From Welwitschia mirabilis (lineage: Eukaryota; Gnetophyta; Gnetopsida; Welwitschiales): a DNA stretch of 64,000 nt. The position numbers were made by a program, and so were the translations under genes. Shown piece after piece: positions 21,853 through 35,050 of the stretch. Each line of letters opens with the position of its first letter. Positions within the stretch are counted from its first letter, which is position 1. Location: assembly GCA_051453625.1 (NCBI GenBank), contig JBOZIK010000001.1:176347358-176411357 (forward strand), given 5' to 3'. The notes beneath the pieces are model-generated. The model did no database searches, had not been told where the DNA came from, and worked only from the letters and a program-made list of their open reading frames with translations.

Positions 21853-22480
21853 AACTTACGGATCTCTGCCAGAGAAGCAAGTCATCTGGCAAGGAAAGAA
21901 CAAAATCTGTATAGTCCGGCGATGTGAGGTTCTGTAGTGGGAATCACGCACCTCCGAAGATGCATAGAGAACATGAAAGCGGCAGTCCAACCAAAGCAAG
22001 AAAACCTCTACACAAACCGCACCCATCTGAGCCTGCCTCTGCCTCTTTATCGTTCCATCATCGTTATCACTACCAGCCGGGCTAGCTGGGCAGCAGAAGC
22101 ATCTGTCCATAATTAAATAAAAAGGGGAACACTGATGTGACTCAATGGCGCGAGAAGGCGGAAGAATCTGCGAGTGATTACTCTGGCTGGAGGAATTAAA
22201 AATAGGGCAGAAAGAGGCCAGTAGCCTGCTGTTTAGGAATCGGGTACATAAGTGAAGTGACTCCAATGACTACGGACCGGCAGAAGCATGTGCCACAGTC
22301 GCCTCTGGCAGACGCTGAAAATCCCCCAATTTACAGGACGATCTGCGTCTGTCTCCAGCGGTCACTTCCAGTCTCTTTGTCTTTCTTTCTCTTGCTCTCG
22401 CTCTTGCTTTCTGCATTCGCATTTTGCTGCTTGCGGAACCAATGGTTGATAACAGTCTAATATCTCATATTAAATGAGGT
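21853..22480 (-). promoter_or_regulatory. Upstream region of KNOX pseudogene
   Basis: The GC-raised island continues upstream of the pseudogene start. It contains a CT-rich stretch at about 22365-22415 (GA-rich on the sense strand), of the sort bound by plant GAGA-binding proteins in KNOX promoters. Open frames on both strands here (136 and 67 codons) have no family resemblance and are taken as shadows of GC-rich sequence. Confidence 0.35.
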
Positions 22481-23235
22481 GTACAGCTGAAATGCACATT
22501 ATAAGTTTCAAATTCAATGCCATATGTCATCACCTCAATGCATGTAGTACATAACATAGGAGGCAGTTTAGCTTCTTCGTACAATTGCGTTTCTGCTACT
22601 GTTGTGCACGTCAGAAGGTGAAAAGGAAGTAGAAAGGGAAGTGAAAGAGTCGAAATCAGAAACGAGAATCATCCACAAAAAGGCGGGAGCAATTGAGGTC
22701 AGACGCCACACGTTTAAGAGCAACAGTCGAAGGGACGGAGTTTGTTGGCAATGCTCATCATTTATCTATCATTGATCCAGTAATCCATACCCGATACTCT
22801 CATACATTAACAGGAACAGTCGCAGGTGCACTGCTTTAGAGGTTACTTGCATTTGCTTGTGCCAAGCAGCAATAATCCACATCAACTTATTTTTACTTTG
22901 GTTAATGCATGAGCATGAGTCGTACTTGAGTTGGTTATGTAAACTTTATTTACTTAAATATTAAGTTTTTAATCAAATAATTAATTATCTTTATTTAAAG
23001 GCTTTGTCAAAATAAGATATCAAATTAACCTTAATTTATAATTTTCATAATTTACTAAAAATTTAATAATAAAAATTATGTTATAAGGTTTTTATGAGAA
23101 AAGTTATCCAAACATTTAAAGTTAGATAATCCCATTATGTAAAGAATTAGAATCACACGATAAAACTAATAAATTAAAAATTTTAAGAGGACATAATAAT
23201 ATATTTTCTATCTTATTTAAAACTATATTATGAAT
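22481..23235. other. Intergenic DNA
   Basis: GC falls from the KNOX island to AT-rich background. I see no gene or element. Confidence 0.45.
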
Positions 23236-23351
23236 NNNNNNNNNNNNNNNNNNNNNNNNNNNNNNNNNNNNNNNNNNNNNNNNNNNNNNNNNNNNNNNNN
23301 NNNNNNNNNNNNNNNNNNNNNNNNNNNNNNNNNNNNNNNNNNNNNNNNNNN
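23236..23351. other. Assembly gap (116 N)
   Basis: A run of N with an estimated rather than conventional length. Confidence 0.98.
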
Positions 23352-23598
23352 ACCTAAAACCAAGAATGATAAATGAGTAGATTTAATGTACCATGACTTT
23401 TATGTTCTTGAGATCTAAAAGGGCACCTGGTTCATAGCATACTCACTGTTTTATTCAGTGTAATTGAAGAGTTTGTCTCAGTATGTTACATGACATGTTT
23501 GAAATTTGTGCATTTTTCCCCCTAATGCATGTCTTGGATAAATTAAACTTAACTATGACCCAGTAAAGGATTAAAAAGGAGCTAGCATAAAGAAATGA

Positions 23599-23776
23599 NN
23601 NNNNNNNNNNNNNNNNNNNNNNNNNNNNNNNNNNNNNNNNNNNNNNNNNNNNNNNNNNNNNNNNNNNNNNNNNNNNNNNNNNNNNNNNNNNNNNNNNNNN
23701 NNNNNNNNNNNNNNNNNNNNNNNNNNNNNNNNNNNNNNNNNNNNNNNNNNNNNNNNNNNNNNNNNNNNNNNNNNNN
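23599..23776. other. Assembly gap (178 N)
   Basis: A run of N. It is followed by long T runs (23798-23830), which may explain the sequencing break. Confidence 0.98.
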
Positions 23777-26110
23777 TCCTTTCTTGTAAAAAGAAATACT
23801 TTCCCTTTTTTTTTTTTATTTTTTTTTTTTATACAAGTGCATTTCCTCCATTCCTCTCTTTTTCTTTCATTCTTTTTCTTGTGGAGCTTGAAGCTTGGAG
23901 GCTTGGAGCTGAAGAACTCTTAGGCTTGGAACTTCATCAATTTCCAACTATCAAGGACTTACTAATCTTCCTAAGTAAGGTCTTTACTCTTATTGTCTAT
24001 ATGATCTCTTTTTAAGATTCTAGAGTAATGATGTGATATTGCATTAGGGAATTATTTATGGTTTTTATGTAATTATGTTATAAAATGTTGTTCCCTCCCA
24101 TTGACTCTAACCAAGACACTGGGGAAATAAGAGGGATCTCTTGTGCTTGGTGATAAGCGTTACTAATGGATGATTATGGCCAAGTGACCAGGGGTTTACT
24201 ATTAGGAGAAAAGGAAAGAAATTTAGGTACCCATGTTTATTTTAATATTATATTTGTATCAATTATGCGTTACAAAGTCTGATCCTCAAAAATCTCTTTA
24301 GGCTAGTACTCTTTTGTGGACATCATAAGGTTCATAGAAAATGGTTCTTTTTGAATCGATTAATTTTTCTTTCTACAATGATTTAAATTAGTAACTTATT
24401 TAAAATATTTTGTAAGTGATAAGTTAGTATATCCATTATTTTACTGACCTAAGATATTACTGAACGAGTTGTGGAATCCTTATCATATTTTTGTTATGAT
24501 ATAAACTAAATTTCCAGAATAGAGGTTTAGAATAAAAATGTCATAGCTTATTAATTAGTAGGTATAAATTAGTGAAATTTTTCTATACATCTCAGATTAT
24601 GTTATAAACGTGAAAATATAAAAACAATAATTTTTTTAATGGGTAACTATCTTTAAAAAATTTAATTGTTAAAATACATTAGAGAAAAAATACAAAAAAT
24701 AATAAGCAAGTGGTTTACATTTTTCTAACTATCTATTAAGATATTTGCAACCTTGACAACCTATGTTGCATGAAATTAAATAAGATTTTCAAAACATCTT
24801 GAATCATTTAAAAACTCAAAGTATTTTAAAAATTAAGGTCATGTTAGTGTAGTGTGGTAAGACGGTAATTTTAGAAAATTTGACAATTTTTAACCTTAAA
24901 TGATAATAATATTTTTAGAATTCTTAGATAGTTTAAGTTAAATTTTAAAGATCTTATTATGTGTTTAGTTTCTGAAAAACTACTATAATTTATTTTTTGC
25001 TTTATAATTAATTACTTATCAATTTTTGAATAAGATGTCTGCTTAGAGCCCAAAAATTTTATAATTAATGTTTTAAATTATAGAAAAATTATTATTTCAA
25101 ATTTTATAAGGAATTTGACTATATAAGATATGTTTCTATTAGTAACTTTAAGTTAAATTACCTATAAACAGTATTTTATTTGTAGAAATACCTCTTTTAC
25201 CTTGTTTATTTTATCTTACTTTAAATGTGTATGCTTGTAAAAGTGTTCACCTTAGTAATTTAAGTAACATAAATAATCTCTAACTTATCACTTTTTTTAA
25301 TTGACTTATAATATATCCATATGAATCTTGGATAAAGACTTATATCTTAACAATTATGCTTGAGCTATAACTTCTTTTGTTTACCTTCTTTGCACCAATC
25401 CATTGAGATTGTCATATGAGTATGAAAGAATGTTTCTAGAATTAACATAGATCCACATATGTTTTAGTTTCTTTAAGTACATTATTAAGATGTAATTTGA
25501 TACATTTTAAATATTTTTATTATTAATGGAAAAAAAAGAATATTTCCTTCATTTAGATAGAAGAGAAAAGAATATTTCCTTTTTCTAGATTTTCATTATT
25601 ATAATCTTGAATATAAATATGTTCTTGTATGCTTGTTTTCTTTTTATAGTTGTTTCCATAAAATGATCCTAATAATAATTAGAATTATTATACCTTGATA
25701 AATAATCTATTAAATATCCACATTAGTTAGAATTATATGTGTGCATTTGTGTGGTATGTTTATCGAAAAAAACTAAATCAAGATAATTCCAATAATATTC
25801 ATCCCCACACTTAGATTTCATCACCAAGATGGGTTGCATTACCACTCTCATGCCCTACCCATGTATGAACTTATTCTGACTTAATATAGCATCGGGAGAT
25901 GCTTCAAGGAAGCGGTGGTCATTTGTAAGGATGCATCCACCTCACGTACCACCTGGCACCTATATTGGGGGTATATCGAGATGAAGTGGAAGCCTATGGA
26001 GTTAAGCCTAGACAGGTTTGTATAGTTTAGAACCTAAAGTAAAACTAACTTATGTTTGAAGGGTGGTCGAGTATCGAGTTGGAATGCCATTAATTGGAGT
26101 TGCAATCTCC
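23777..26110. other. AT-rich intergenic DNA
   Basis: The first 200 bases have low-complexity T tracts and a TTGGAGCTTGAAGCTTGGAGG-like stretch (around 23885-23910). The rest is AT-rich with no open frame of interest. The part at 25840-26080 is GC-raised and looks like part of an old LTR, but has no partner here. Confidence 0.35.
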
Positions 26111-26395
26111 TATTATATTAGTTAGGTATTATCCTTAAACTTATCCATGCATGTTTATAACAAGTTTACATCTCCTTAACTATTCACAAGAGATATTTTA
26201 NNNNNNNNNNNNNNNNNNNNNNNNNNNNNNNNNNNNNNNNNNNNNNNNNNNNNNNNNNNNNNNNNNNNNNNNNNNNNNNNNNNNNNNNNNNNNNNNNNNN
26301 TTCTAATATGTTGGTCAGGTAGTATCCTTAAACTTATCCATGCATGTTTATAACAAGTTTACATCTCCTTAACTATTCACAAGATATATTTTATG
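26111..26395. repeat. Duplicated sequence on both sides of a 100-N gap
   Basis: About 85 bases before the gap (roughly 26116-26200, tagttaggtattatccttaa onward) are repeated almost identically right after it (26301-26395). The gap 26201-26300 is exactly 100 N. The simplest reading is two overlapping contig ends that were scaffolded without merging, so the repeat is probably not genomic. Confidence 0.75.
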
Positions 26396-27459
26396 TAACA
26401 AAATACTAGGAAGAAATGAAGGACACAATGTTATGACGTCACTATTGTTTATAAACCAAAATAATCTAAAAATTAATTTTAGGTAAATATGGAATATTAA
26501 TATGATTTGTTTTTTCTTAGAATATAGAAATGCTAATAAAGGAAAAAGTAAAATTTGATCCTAGGTTTCATTGTGTCTATTAGGTAATAATATTAAAGAA
26601 GGGAGGACGAGAAAAGGGGAAAACAATATAGTGCTTAATTAGCATATGAGAAGAGAGGACATTACATCTAATTATATGGTTCAATAATAACCTAAGGAGG
26701 TGTCACATTTTTCAAATATTTGCAAGATTGTATTTGTAGTAACTAATAACATTTGAAAATGCATATGCAACATATTCTTAGGTTCTCAATAGTCAATCTC
26801 TTAAGGCATAACAAGCTTACAAGCACAACTAAGGGTCTTTATGTGGTTAAGGCTATGATTTTTATTATGATTATCAGAGCATGAATGATTATACATTATG
26901 TATTTAAGCTATTGCTAGGTTTTCAGATAAATCTTGAAACCATTTCATTCAACGAGTGCTTAATATTTTCTTATCAAGCTTTTGTAAACCTACGTCATAG
27001 ATAGGTATTTTAAGTAAAGCATGAATGTCCAAGCCTCATAAATGAAAGAATGTTTATGCTCTATTCGAGCTAACATTGTTGAAAAATATTTACTAGACTT
27101 CACTTGACTGCATCTAAATATTTGACATTTATTATCATTACGTGAATGGTTTCATGAGACCAAAAAAGCATCAAGTATATTAATACCACATGTGTTACAA
27201 TAACATGACTTTTTGTAGGGATCTCATAACAAAAGTGAACAACAACCTTTTAAGTAAAAAGTAATCATACATGTACTTACAACCCTTTGAAGGCTCGAGC
27301 TTCTTATACATAGGCAACCTTAGCAAATAAGAAGCAGTTCTGAAGCAAAGGATAAAACTTGCAAGTACCTATAAGAGGGGCGTGCTGGCAAGACAATTAT
27401 CAAAAGCAATGGAAAAGGTAATGATGAACGGTATAATTAAAGGGGGAGCACAAAGCTGG
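26396..27459. other. AT-rich intergenic DNA
   Basis: I see no gene or element here. Confidence 0.4.
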
Positions 27460-28020
27460 TTAATAAAGCGCCACCATCATCATTTCCATTAATTTATTTT
27501 TTTGGGTTCAAAGCATCATTTCCATTTATAAAACGCAATGCATACTCTAGGGACGTGATGCATGCATGCATGAGTGTTGATGCTATGATGCATCTCATCT
27601 GGTCTCATTCGCTGGGACGTCCGACAAAGAGACGTGGTGCGAGTCTGCAGAGTTAATATTGCGTTGGAAGAAAGCAAGGTAAAGGGAAGTGTCGGCACTT
27701 GAGCTCTCTTTAGAGGAAGGACAGCATCTTCACTCTACCATCGCCACCACATCCTCGTTTTGTTTAAAAGCCTTCAACTTTCTTCTTTGATCCTTACCAA
27801 CGATCGTTCTTTGAAAACGTGTTTATTTTGCAACCTTTACTTTGCCATTTGCTCCCTTTCCCAACGATAATTGGCCCTCAAGCCTAAGCCCTAAACCTTG
27901 CCCACTTTGTAAAACGGTTAGTAGTTTGCTGAAGTAAATGAATATGCATTTGTGAACCCTACGCACAGGTGCCCTTTCAATATATAAGTAGAACCCCACA
28001 CGCCAACCCGTATATTGTAA
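27460..28020 (+). promoter_or_regulatory. GC-raised, promoter-like island
   Basis: This is single-copy-looking sequence with near-50 percent GC in parts. It has an RY-type GATGCATGCATGCATGAG cluster (27559-27576) and, at its right end, a TATATAAGTAG box (about 27981-27991) followed by CA-rich leader-like sequence. No coding region follows, because the sequence returns to AT-rich repeat at about 28020. It may be the relic of a gene's 5' region. Confidence 0.35.
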
Positions 28021-28329
28021 GACTTAAATGTTGGAGCTTGTAACTTAGGAGTATGAGTCAAATCATAATTAATTAATTCATTTATTAAAAAACATTTTTA
28101 TTTTTTTGAAAATTCTTGATGATAATTAGTTTATTTATATATGAAAAATACAGTTAGGACTTAGTTAAGATAATATGTTAAATATGAGTGGACTTTGTGT
28201 GAGGGGAGAGAGGTGTGTTGAACAGGAAACTTCGAGTGAACGTACCTCCTCCTAGAAGTATAGTCATTATGGTCTCCTAAACAAATGGCTTAATAATGCC
28301 AAGACTTTACAATATGCCAAGTAAAGTAT

Positions 28330-28420
28330 ACAAATGTTTGAACCCACAGTCTCATAAATAGAAGATAAGTGTCTTAGCAATTGGACAGCTAACCCTTTAG
28401 ACTATGACCAGATTTTAAAT
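28330..28420 (-). repeat. Possible tRNA-derived SINE head
   Basis: On the minus strand a TTAGCTGTCCAATTG stretch (A-box-like) is followed about 40 bases later by GTGGGTTCAAAC (B-box-like), the layout of a tRNA-derived RNA polymerase III promoter. The body would extend toward 28190. Neither a clear 3' tail nor a target duplication was found. Confidence 0.3.
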
Positions 28421-28429
28421 CTCAATTAC

Positions 28430-29688
28430 AATATAAAAAAGATGTTTATATTCATACCCATTGAAGGAAGAATAGTTAACAATAAAATAAAAAATATAAA
28501 TAATAATTGCCATTTAAAAACATAAACTTGAAATAAAAGAAATACATATATCATAAATCATGGTTATCTGGAGATAATTTGAAGAGCACATGAGGGCATT
28601 GCACGGTTTGGGAAATGGAAGTGGACGAAAGGATTGTGATTTTAAAGAGCTTTCAAGACATAGATTCTCTTGGTCAAAGATAAATAATAAGGTAATAAAA
28701 AAGACATATAACCTAAGCTATCCATCTTTGAAAGAAATAATGGAGGTGACGACTGCATAACGAACCTTATTGGATACTATGCCACATGTGTCTTTTAATT
28801 AAACTTCCAGCAAACACTCACCACATGATGTTGCCCCCACTTCCTCAATGATTGATGTTGATTGGGGAGACGCCTAAGATGTAACTTCTCCTCCTTCCTT
28901 GGTTGTTCTGGGGTATCTAATTAGCCAATTGATAAATATTAAGATGGTAATCATTGACTTTTTCCCTCTCTTCTTATTCCAAACCATTTTATCCCTTTGT
29001 TGGATTTGTTTGGTTAACTTAGTTAATAATTAACAAGATGTTGGGTGGTGCCTGCATTAATAATTTCTTTATCAATAATTTCCTTCTTTATGTCTGAAAG
29101 AGTGAATGTGTGTTATGCATAGTTTGGTGGAGTTGCGATGTATGAGATGTTTTAGTGGGTTCACCCGCCTTGAAGAGCCTCTTGTTTATTCTTTAGAGTG
29201 GTTACGGTAGGTGCCCTATTTGCTTAGGTAATCATTGTTTAATATGTTGCATATCCATCACATACATTTAATGCTTGTGTTGTACTTACATTTCTTGACT
29301 TTCTTTCCGACCCTTCATTAACAATTCTGTGAGGAAATAAATTATTAAATCCTTACATTGAGTTATTCTTTTTAAAGAGATGGTTGTCTTAGAGAAAATA
29401 TGTTAGCTTCATGATAAGGTTACTAAATCATTTTTATGGAATTTTTTATGAAAATGCATGATCAATCAATAAAAACTTTCATTGGAATTTTTTTCTTTTT
29501 GATAGTATGATTGGATATTTGTTTTGTAGTGTTTTGTAGGCCCTCTATTAAATGTGAATGTTTCTAAAAGTTTAATAAAGCAATTTTTTTTAACAACAAC
29601 AATTTTTTTTCATTATTGCGTTTTTATTTTTGAACATGTAAAATTTGATTTTGTAGTTGTGTAATCACTTGCTACCATTAAGAAGTGG
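28430..29688. other. AT-rich intergenic DNA
   Basis: No feature is recognised. Confidence 0.4.
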
Positions 29689-29945
29689 TAATATTGGAAT
29701 ATGAGTTGTAAATTGGCTCTTTCATCATTTTCCTAAATTTAACCTTACGTCAACTTATTTACTATAAATTGTCATCCACAAAATAAGCATGTATGCAATA
29801 TACTAAATGTTAAAGCATCTGTATTTTAGAATCTTATCCAAAATAGTAAATGCCGAAGCGTGTCTATTCTAATGTCTTGTGCAAAATAGCAAATGACATA
29901 GCATCTCTATTTGCTTCCTCTGACTACTTTTGTGAGCACACATGG
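29689..29945 (+). repeat. LTR fragment related to second copia
   Basis: The start TATTGGAATATGAG and the following TTTTCCTAAATTTAACCTTA parallel the LTR start of the element at 14099. At 29941-29949 a CATGGTATCT string resembles an LTR end plus tRNA-Met primer site. The pol remnant to the right is in the opposite orientation, so this LTR does not belong to it. Confidence 0.4.
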
Positions 29946-29959
29946 TATCTAATAGTATG

Positions 29960-32085
29960 TGTTAATGTATCTTGATTTGATAAATTTTCTTAAGTAAAAT
30001 TATTTGATATACTAAAACTTAAATTCGACTTGCATCGTGCTTTCATGAAATATAGGATTCTTCACAAGTTTTATTGTACTTTGATTATTACAATGGATTG
30101 GTTTAAATGCCTTCGTCAATATTACTTAACATTTAATAGATTCACTTCAATTTACAACATAACGTTGTTGTTGCAATATACTCTACTTCAGTAGAAAAAA
30201 TACAGTTGTTTTGACTTCTGGCTTAACCATGAAAGATTATTTTCATTGAACTGAATGACATAGCCTAAGATTGATCCACCTTCTTTAGCACTAATCACAT
30301 TGAAATCTATGTACATAACTAAAATTTCTTCTTCTTTGTTTTTTTTTTAATAAATATTATGCCATGTCTCATCATTTTGCCCAAGTACTTTAATATATTA
30401 ATTACCAACTTTATGTGTGCTTACTTTGGAGAATGGATGGCTCTAGCAATCTTGTTAACATCAAATGTAATATCTAGTATTATGCTCATTAAATACATTA
30501 ACTTACCAATTAACTTTTGGTGTTTTATGCACTCAATATTCTTTGTTTTTTCATTAGGTTTTATCTTTGTACATAACTTCATGAGATTATTTCATCATCG
30601 ACAATTATTCAAATATTGTTCATCAAGTATTTCATTATGATATTTTGCTTAAAACATTTTCATTGTTTTATCATAGTTTAATATTTAGAAGCCTCGAAAA
30701 TACTTAAGAGATCCAAGGTTTGAAATTCTAAACTTTTAAATTAGGACATTCCTTACTTTCTTAATATTTGTTTCACTCTTCCATTAATATTATGTCCTCA
30801 ACATAAAGTAATAGTACTATAAATCCTTTATATTCATAATGTGATTTTATATAGAAGTTTTCATTTATGAGAGATTTCTTAAAACTACGACTCTTTAAGA
30901 ATCCATTAATCTTCTAAAACCATATTTGTAGATCTTGTTTTAGGTCTTATTGGAATTTCTTCAATTTGTAGACTTTGTTCCATGGGCCTTAAGATATGAA
31001 TATTTCTTCTCCAAGGTCTTCGTTTATGAATGTAAATTTGATATAACATAGGATAAAGTTTAGTAAGGAAAGAATGATTCATATGTTATAAAATTTTTTC
31101 AGATCAAAATGTTTCATTGTAATTAATTCCTGCCTTTTATGCAAAACCTCTAATAATGAATCTAGACTTATTGATTATACCATCTTGATTAGATTTGATA
31201 TCGAAAAACCATTTTATATCGATTGGATTTTCCATTAATTTAGTGAGTTCTCAAGTTTTATTTTGCATGAGTATATCATACTGCTCATGTATTTCTTTCT
31301 TCTAATTCAGGTTTTCGAGGGCTTCTTTTACATTATCTAGCTCTTTGTCAGTTAGTTCATTGAGATTAGAAATAAATGATCTTCTAATTTATGTGGGTAA
31401 ACTCAGATTTTCTTCCATTAGACTTCTTTCATCTTTATGTAATGGTTCAAGAACTTGTCTTTCCTCATTTGTATTTCATAACTCAAAATGGGGTTCTGTT
31501 TACTGCGATGATTTGCAGTCAAAATGAGTTACTCTTCATGATTAGTGTGATCATTTATGTTAATTATTTCATGGTTTTGTATTAAGCATTCTACATGTAA
31601 TTTTTTAAACTTTAATTCACAGTTACATTAGTTTCATAAAGGGATATAATTATCTCTCCTCTTACTTAAGTCAAATCATCAAATGATGTGGATAAAACAT
31701 GAATGTCGATGATAGTTGTTACATTAAAAATAATATCTTAAGCAACAATGATTCTTTTAAAAGTTAAGCTTCATACCTAGTAGGACTTATTTTCATTTAA
31801 ATAACAAAGTGTGAAATAGGTTTTGACTCTTTTTTATAATTTATTTCATTGTGGAAAATGTGCATTAAACATTTGCTGCTATAGCACTATCTCACCATAG
31901 AGTCTTAGTTGAAAGATTATTTTAAAGGTAAATAACTACTATAATATCTTTAATTCATAGAAATGATGAAAGATGCATCTTATACACCATACTTTTGGTT
32001 TTTCCCATGATTCTTCTATTTTTTGTTTTACCCACTCTATTGATTTAAGGTGTGCAAGGTGTAGTTATTACATGTTACATACCAA
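29960..32085 (-). pseudogene. Minus-strand Ty1/copia pol remnant
   Basis: Read from right to left, the sequence gives an integrase phrase (TTPCTP, near 32055), then the RT entry ALENLN, EQYDILMQNKT-ELTKLMENP, IKWFFDIKSNQDG, IRGFA-KAGINYNETF (about 31340-31100), then VYKLKKF and LLLYVEDIILM. The last is the catalytic box with YVED in place of YVDD, near 30800. RNase H traces STEVEYIATT lie near 30190 and KTCEESYI-type sequence near 30060. Stops and shifts break every block. The plus-strand open frames at 30359-30640 and 31345-31585 are shadows of it. LTRs for this copy were not identified. Confidence 0.75.
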
Positions 32086-32111
32086 CATTTTGAAGTTCAT
32101 TATAAAATTAA

Positions 32112-33045
32112 TGAGCTAGAATACTATGTACCTAATTCGTAATATTCTAATACTCTATTTTGTTAATAAATACATGTTTCTTATTTTTATCTTAATATTT
32201 CAGTTAGTTAGTAGTTATTAATATTATCATATTTATATAAATTATGGTTTGTGTATGTAGGTAAAAGAATACGACCTGACAAGAAGGTGTAGGAGAGGAA
32301 ATAGAAAGGTTGAAAAATAGAACCACTACTCTCACACAACTATTTTATAGGAGAATGAAGGGGAATAACCATGAAGGAGGTGAGAGGATAAAGATAAAAG
32401 GAAAAAAGGGGATTGAAAGAGGGATCTTTAGCAATAGGGAAAAATATAAAACTAGTAAAAGAGAGGGCATAAAATCTAAGGATCTAAAGGGAGAAAGCTT
32501 CAACAGATTTTAAAAAGAGTGAAAAACATTTTCATAATTCTAGTGTCATCTATAAAGGGAAGCACTGTAATCAGTATTATATATGATTATAATGTTAAAC
32601 TTAAATTATAGCTGAGAATCTATTTTATGCTATGATATACTATTACATTACCTATCAAAGAAGGGTTTTATTTCTTTTCTCTTGTATCTTTGATTGGTAG
32701 ATATCAAGATACAACAGTACTTATAAATAGGTGATGTCTAGCATTATTTACAAATGTTTTCATGGCACTTTACATGCACTTTATACTTTATGTATATAGT
32801 CTCTTAGTTGTGCTTTTAATAAGGTCAATATTCAACTTAAGATGTTTTACTTGATTGTTCTTAAGAACTGAGCTTACCAACACAACTTAAACTAAGATGA
32901 TTAGACACTTAACCATCTTAGTTAATTCTTTAATAAGATTCTATGAATTTTATTAATGACCTATCTTATTTACAACACATAACTAGCACTTTTGATCAGT
33001 TTTTTATTGTTCTTTTTGCAATTCTTATAGAACAATAAGCATCCA
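32112..33045 (+). repeat. 5' LTR of Ty3/gypsy element
   Basis: This begins TGAGCTAGAATACTATG and aligns block by block with 45012-45622 and 54555-54880, including the shared GAACCACTACT and AAAGGGAGA-AGCTTCA phrases. A TATAAATAGGTG string lies at about 32724. The 67-codon frame at 32310-32513 lies inside the LTR and is not a gene. The right edge is set where similarity ends. Confidence 0.75.
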
Positions 33046-33173
33046 TAATGCTAAAAGGAGGGCCTCCTAAAGGAAATTAACAAAGATGAAAAAGTATATA
33101 GTCTAGAATGATAGCCAAGAAAAATGGAGAGATGAAAGAGAAAGGTTTTTTTAGGAACCTTGAAATATAAAAC

Positions 33174-34560
33174 ATGGAAGATGAAAAGGGTGATAAAACT
33201 AAAATAGAAATGGAAGAAGATGACTTTGATATGGATGAAGCTAATTTAGGGGAAGTACTAAAAGAACAATTTTTTCCTCANNNNNNNNNNNNNNNNNNNN
33301 NNNNNNNNNNNNNNNNNNNNNNNNNNNNNNNNNNNNNNNNNNNNNNNNNNNNNNNNNNNNNNNNNNNNNNNNNNNNNNNNGAAGTACTAAAAGACCAATT
33401 TTTTCCTCAACTTATGAAGGAAATGAAACAATGATTAGCCATTGTGCTTAGGTTACCTCATGAGAAGTAGCTGACATCAACCTTTAGAAAATAAATTTGT
33501 GGAAGATTATTATTGGGATGATGATGAAGGTTTAAGACCCTTAAATAGTGATACCCATTGATTGGAAAATTTAAGTTATAACAATCCAAATGTTTTAGAA
33601 ATCCCTAATAAAGTAATGAATATTAATATTATAATAATACATACTTTTAAATGAAAGAAATTAGAATAACCTCCCTTTCAATTAAGCTTATTTGATTCTT
33701 TTTACAAGGCTTATTATCTTGCTCAAAATTAGAATTTTTGAGATATTTTCCTTTTTGCTAAAAAAGAGTAATGTCATGCCTTTAATTCTTGGGAAATGCT
33801 TAAAACTACCTTCCTAGATAAATTTCAACCATAAAAATAATAGAAGATCTTAAAGATTAGATTTTGAATATTAAAAAAAGATAATAAGATATTGAATTAA
33901 GTTATGGATAGATATAACATATTACTTACCAAATTCATTAACCATGAAATTTCATCTAAGGAGAGAGTAATAGCCTTATTGAGAGGATTACAAATTCAAA
34001 CCTTAAAAAAATTGAATTTATTATGTAGGAGTAGCCTTAAAACAAAGAATTTATAGAAAATCAGGAAAGCTATTACTAAATTTTACAAAATGAACTAAGG
34101 TTGGGCATAAGAAGAAAAGAAAAGAAAAGTTGATGAGGTACCTACCCCTGAAATATAGGGTAGTGTCTATATATCTACATACATTAGTACTATGTAAGAA
34201 TTAGCTAAGAAAATAATTTATAGTATGATTGAAAAGTTTGATCAACTAGTCATTTAGCATTTAAGAGAATAAGAGGGTCCCATCTTTGAACATTTTGGAG
34301 AAGATAATCATGAAGAGGTAAGTTATTTATGGATGGAATAATTTTTTCAATGGTTAGACATAAACAGATTCGATCTAAATGTAAGATATCAATCACCAGT
34401 TTAAAAAACCAAAAAAAAAAAGAATTGCCTTATCAAAGGAGGAAATGATAAATGAAGAAATAAATTTTTTTCAAAAATATGTGAACTCTAAAAGGAAATA
34501 ATAATTTGATTACTACAAAAATTGGAGGAATAAAGATTCTAAAGATAATAAAAGTAAATA
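33174..34560 (+). pseudogene. gag: Ty3/gypsy gag remnant
   Basis: It opens with an acidic stretch (MEDEKGDKTKIEMEEDDFDMDE) that runs into a 100-N gap. After the gap, gag-core phrases appear with stops: SWEMLKTTFLDKF-P near 33795, then MDRYNILLTKFINHEISSKERVIALLRGL (33905-33990). They match the retrotrans_gag pattern W--L---F---F and F--L-----. No intact CCHC knuckle is seen. The frame is broken by at least ten stops. Assignment rests on these phrases and on position directly before the protease. Confidence 0.6.
33281..33380. other. Assembly gap (100 N) with repeated flanks
   Basis: The 30 bases before the gap (gaagtactaaaagaacaatt onward) recur directly after it with one change. As at 26.2 kb, this suggests unmerged contig ends inside the gag frame. 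Confidence 0.85.
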
Positions 34561-35050
34561 AGAGTTGGACAACTAAGAAGGGAAAATCCCTGCTCAACCA
34601 TAACCAAACCCTAGGGAAGCCACCAGTAAAGTAGTATATACTAGATTAGAGAAGCATAAAGTAATAAATTAGAAACCAAAAAAAGAAATGAAACCAAAAA
34701 AACAACTAGAAGAGAGAAGCCTCAATTGAAAAAGAAGTAATAATAGAAGAAGAATCAAAAGTAAATCCCCTTCCTATGAGAAGAAAAGAAATTAGACATC
34801 CAAAGATTAAAAAGGATATTAAATATTTAACAAAGGCTTTCGAAAATACTATAATAAATTTATCCTCATTAAAACTACTAAACTATATACCCATTTATTA
34901 GAAGCAAATGAAAAGTATGTATTTAAAGAAATTAGTAAAGGAGAAAAAGAAAAACAAATTGAGATGATGAATATGGATCAAGTCTCTTAAGATTCTATAG
35001 AAATTTTTCAGAAGAAAACAACATGAAAAATATGGTAACCCAGGACACCT

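Noticed and set aside
20916-22266. Several long frames on both strands around the KNOX locus
   Set aside because: GC-rich sequence gives long chance frames. The spliced minus-strand reading with KNOX boxes and GT/AG edges explains the region better.
23595-23789. 64-codon open frame
   Set aside because: It is almost entirely N from an assembly gap.
31345-31585. Plus-strand frames of 60 and 64 codons
   Set aside because: They are antisense shadows of the minus-strand copia RT.
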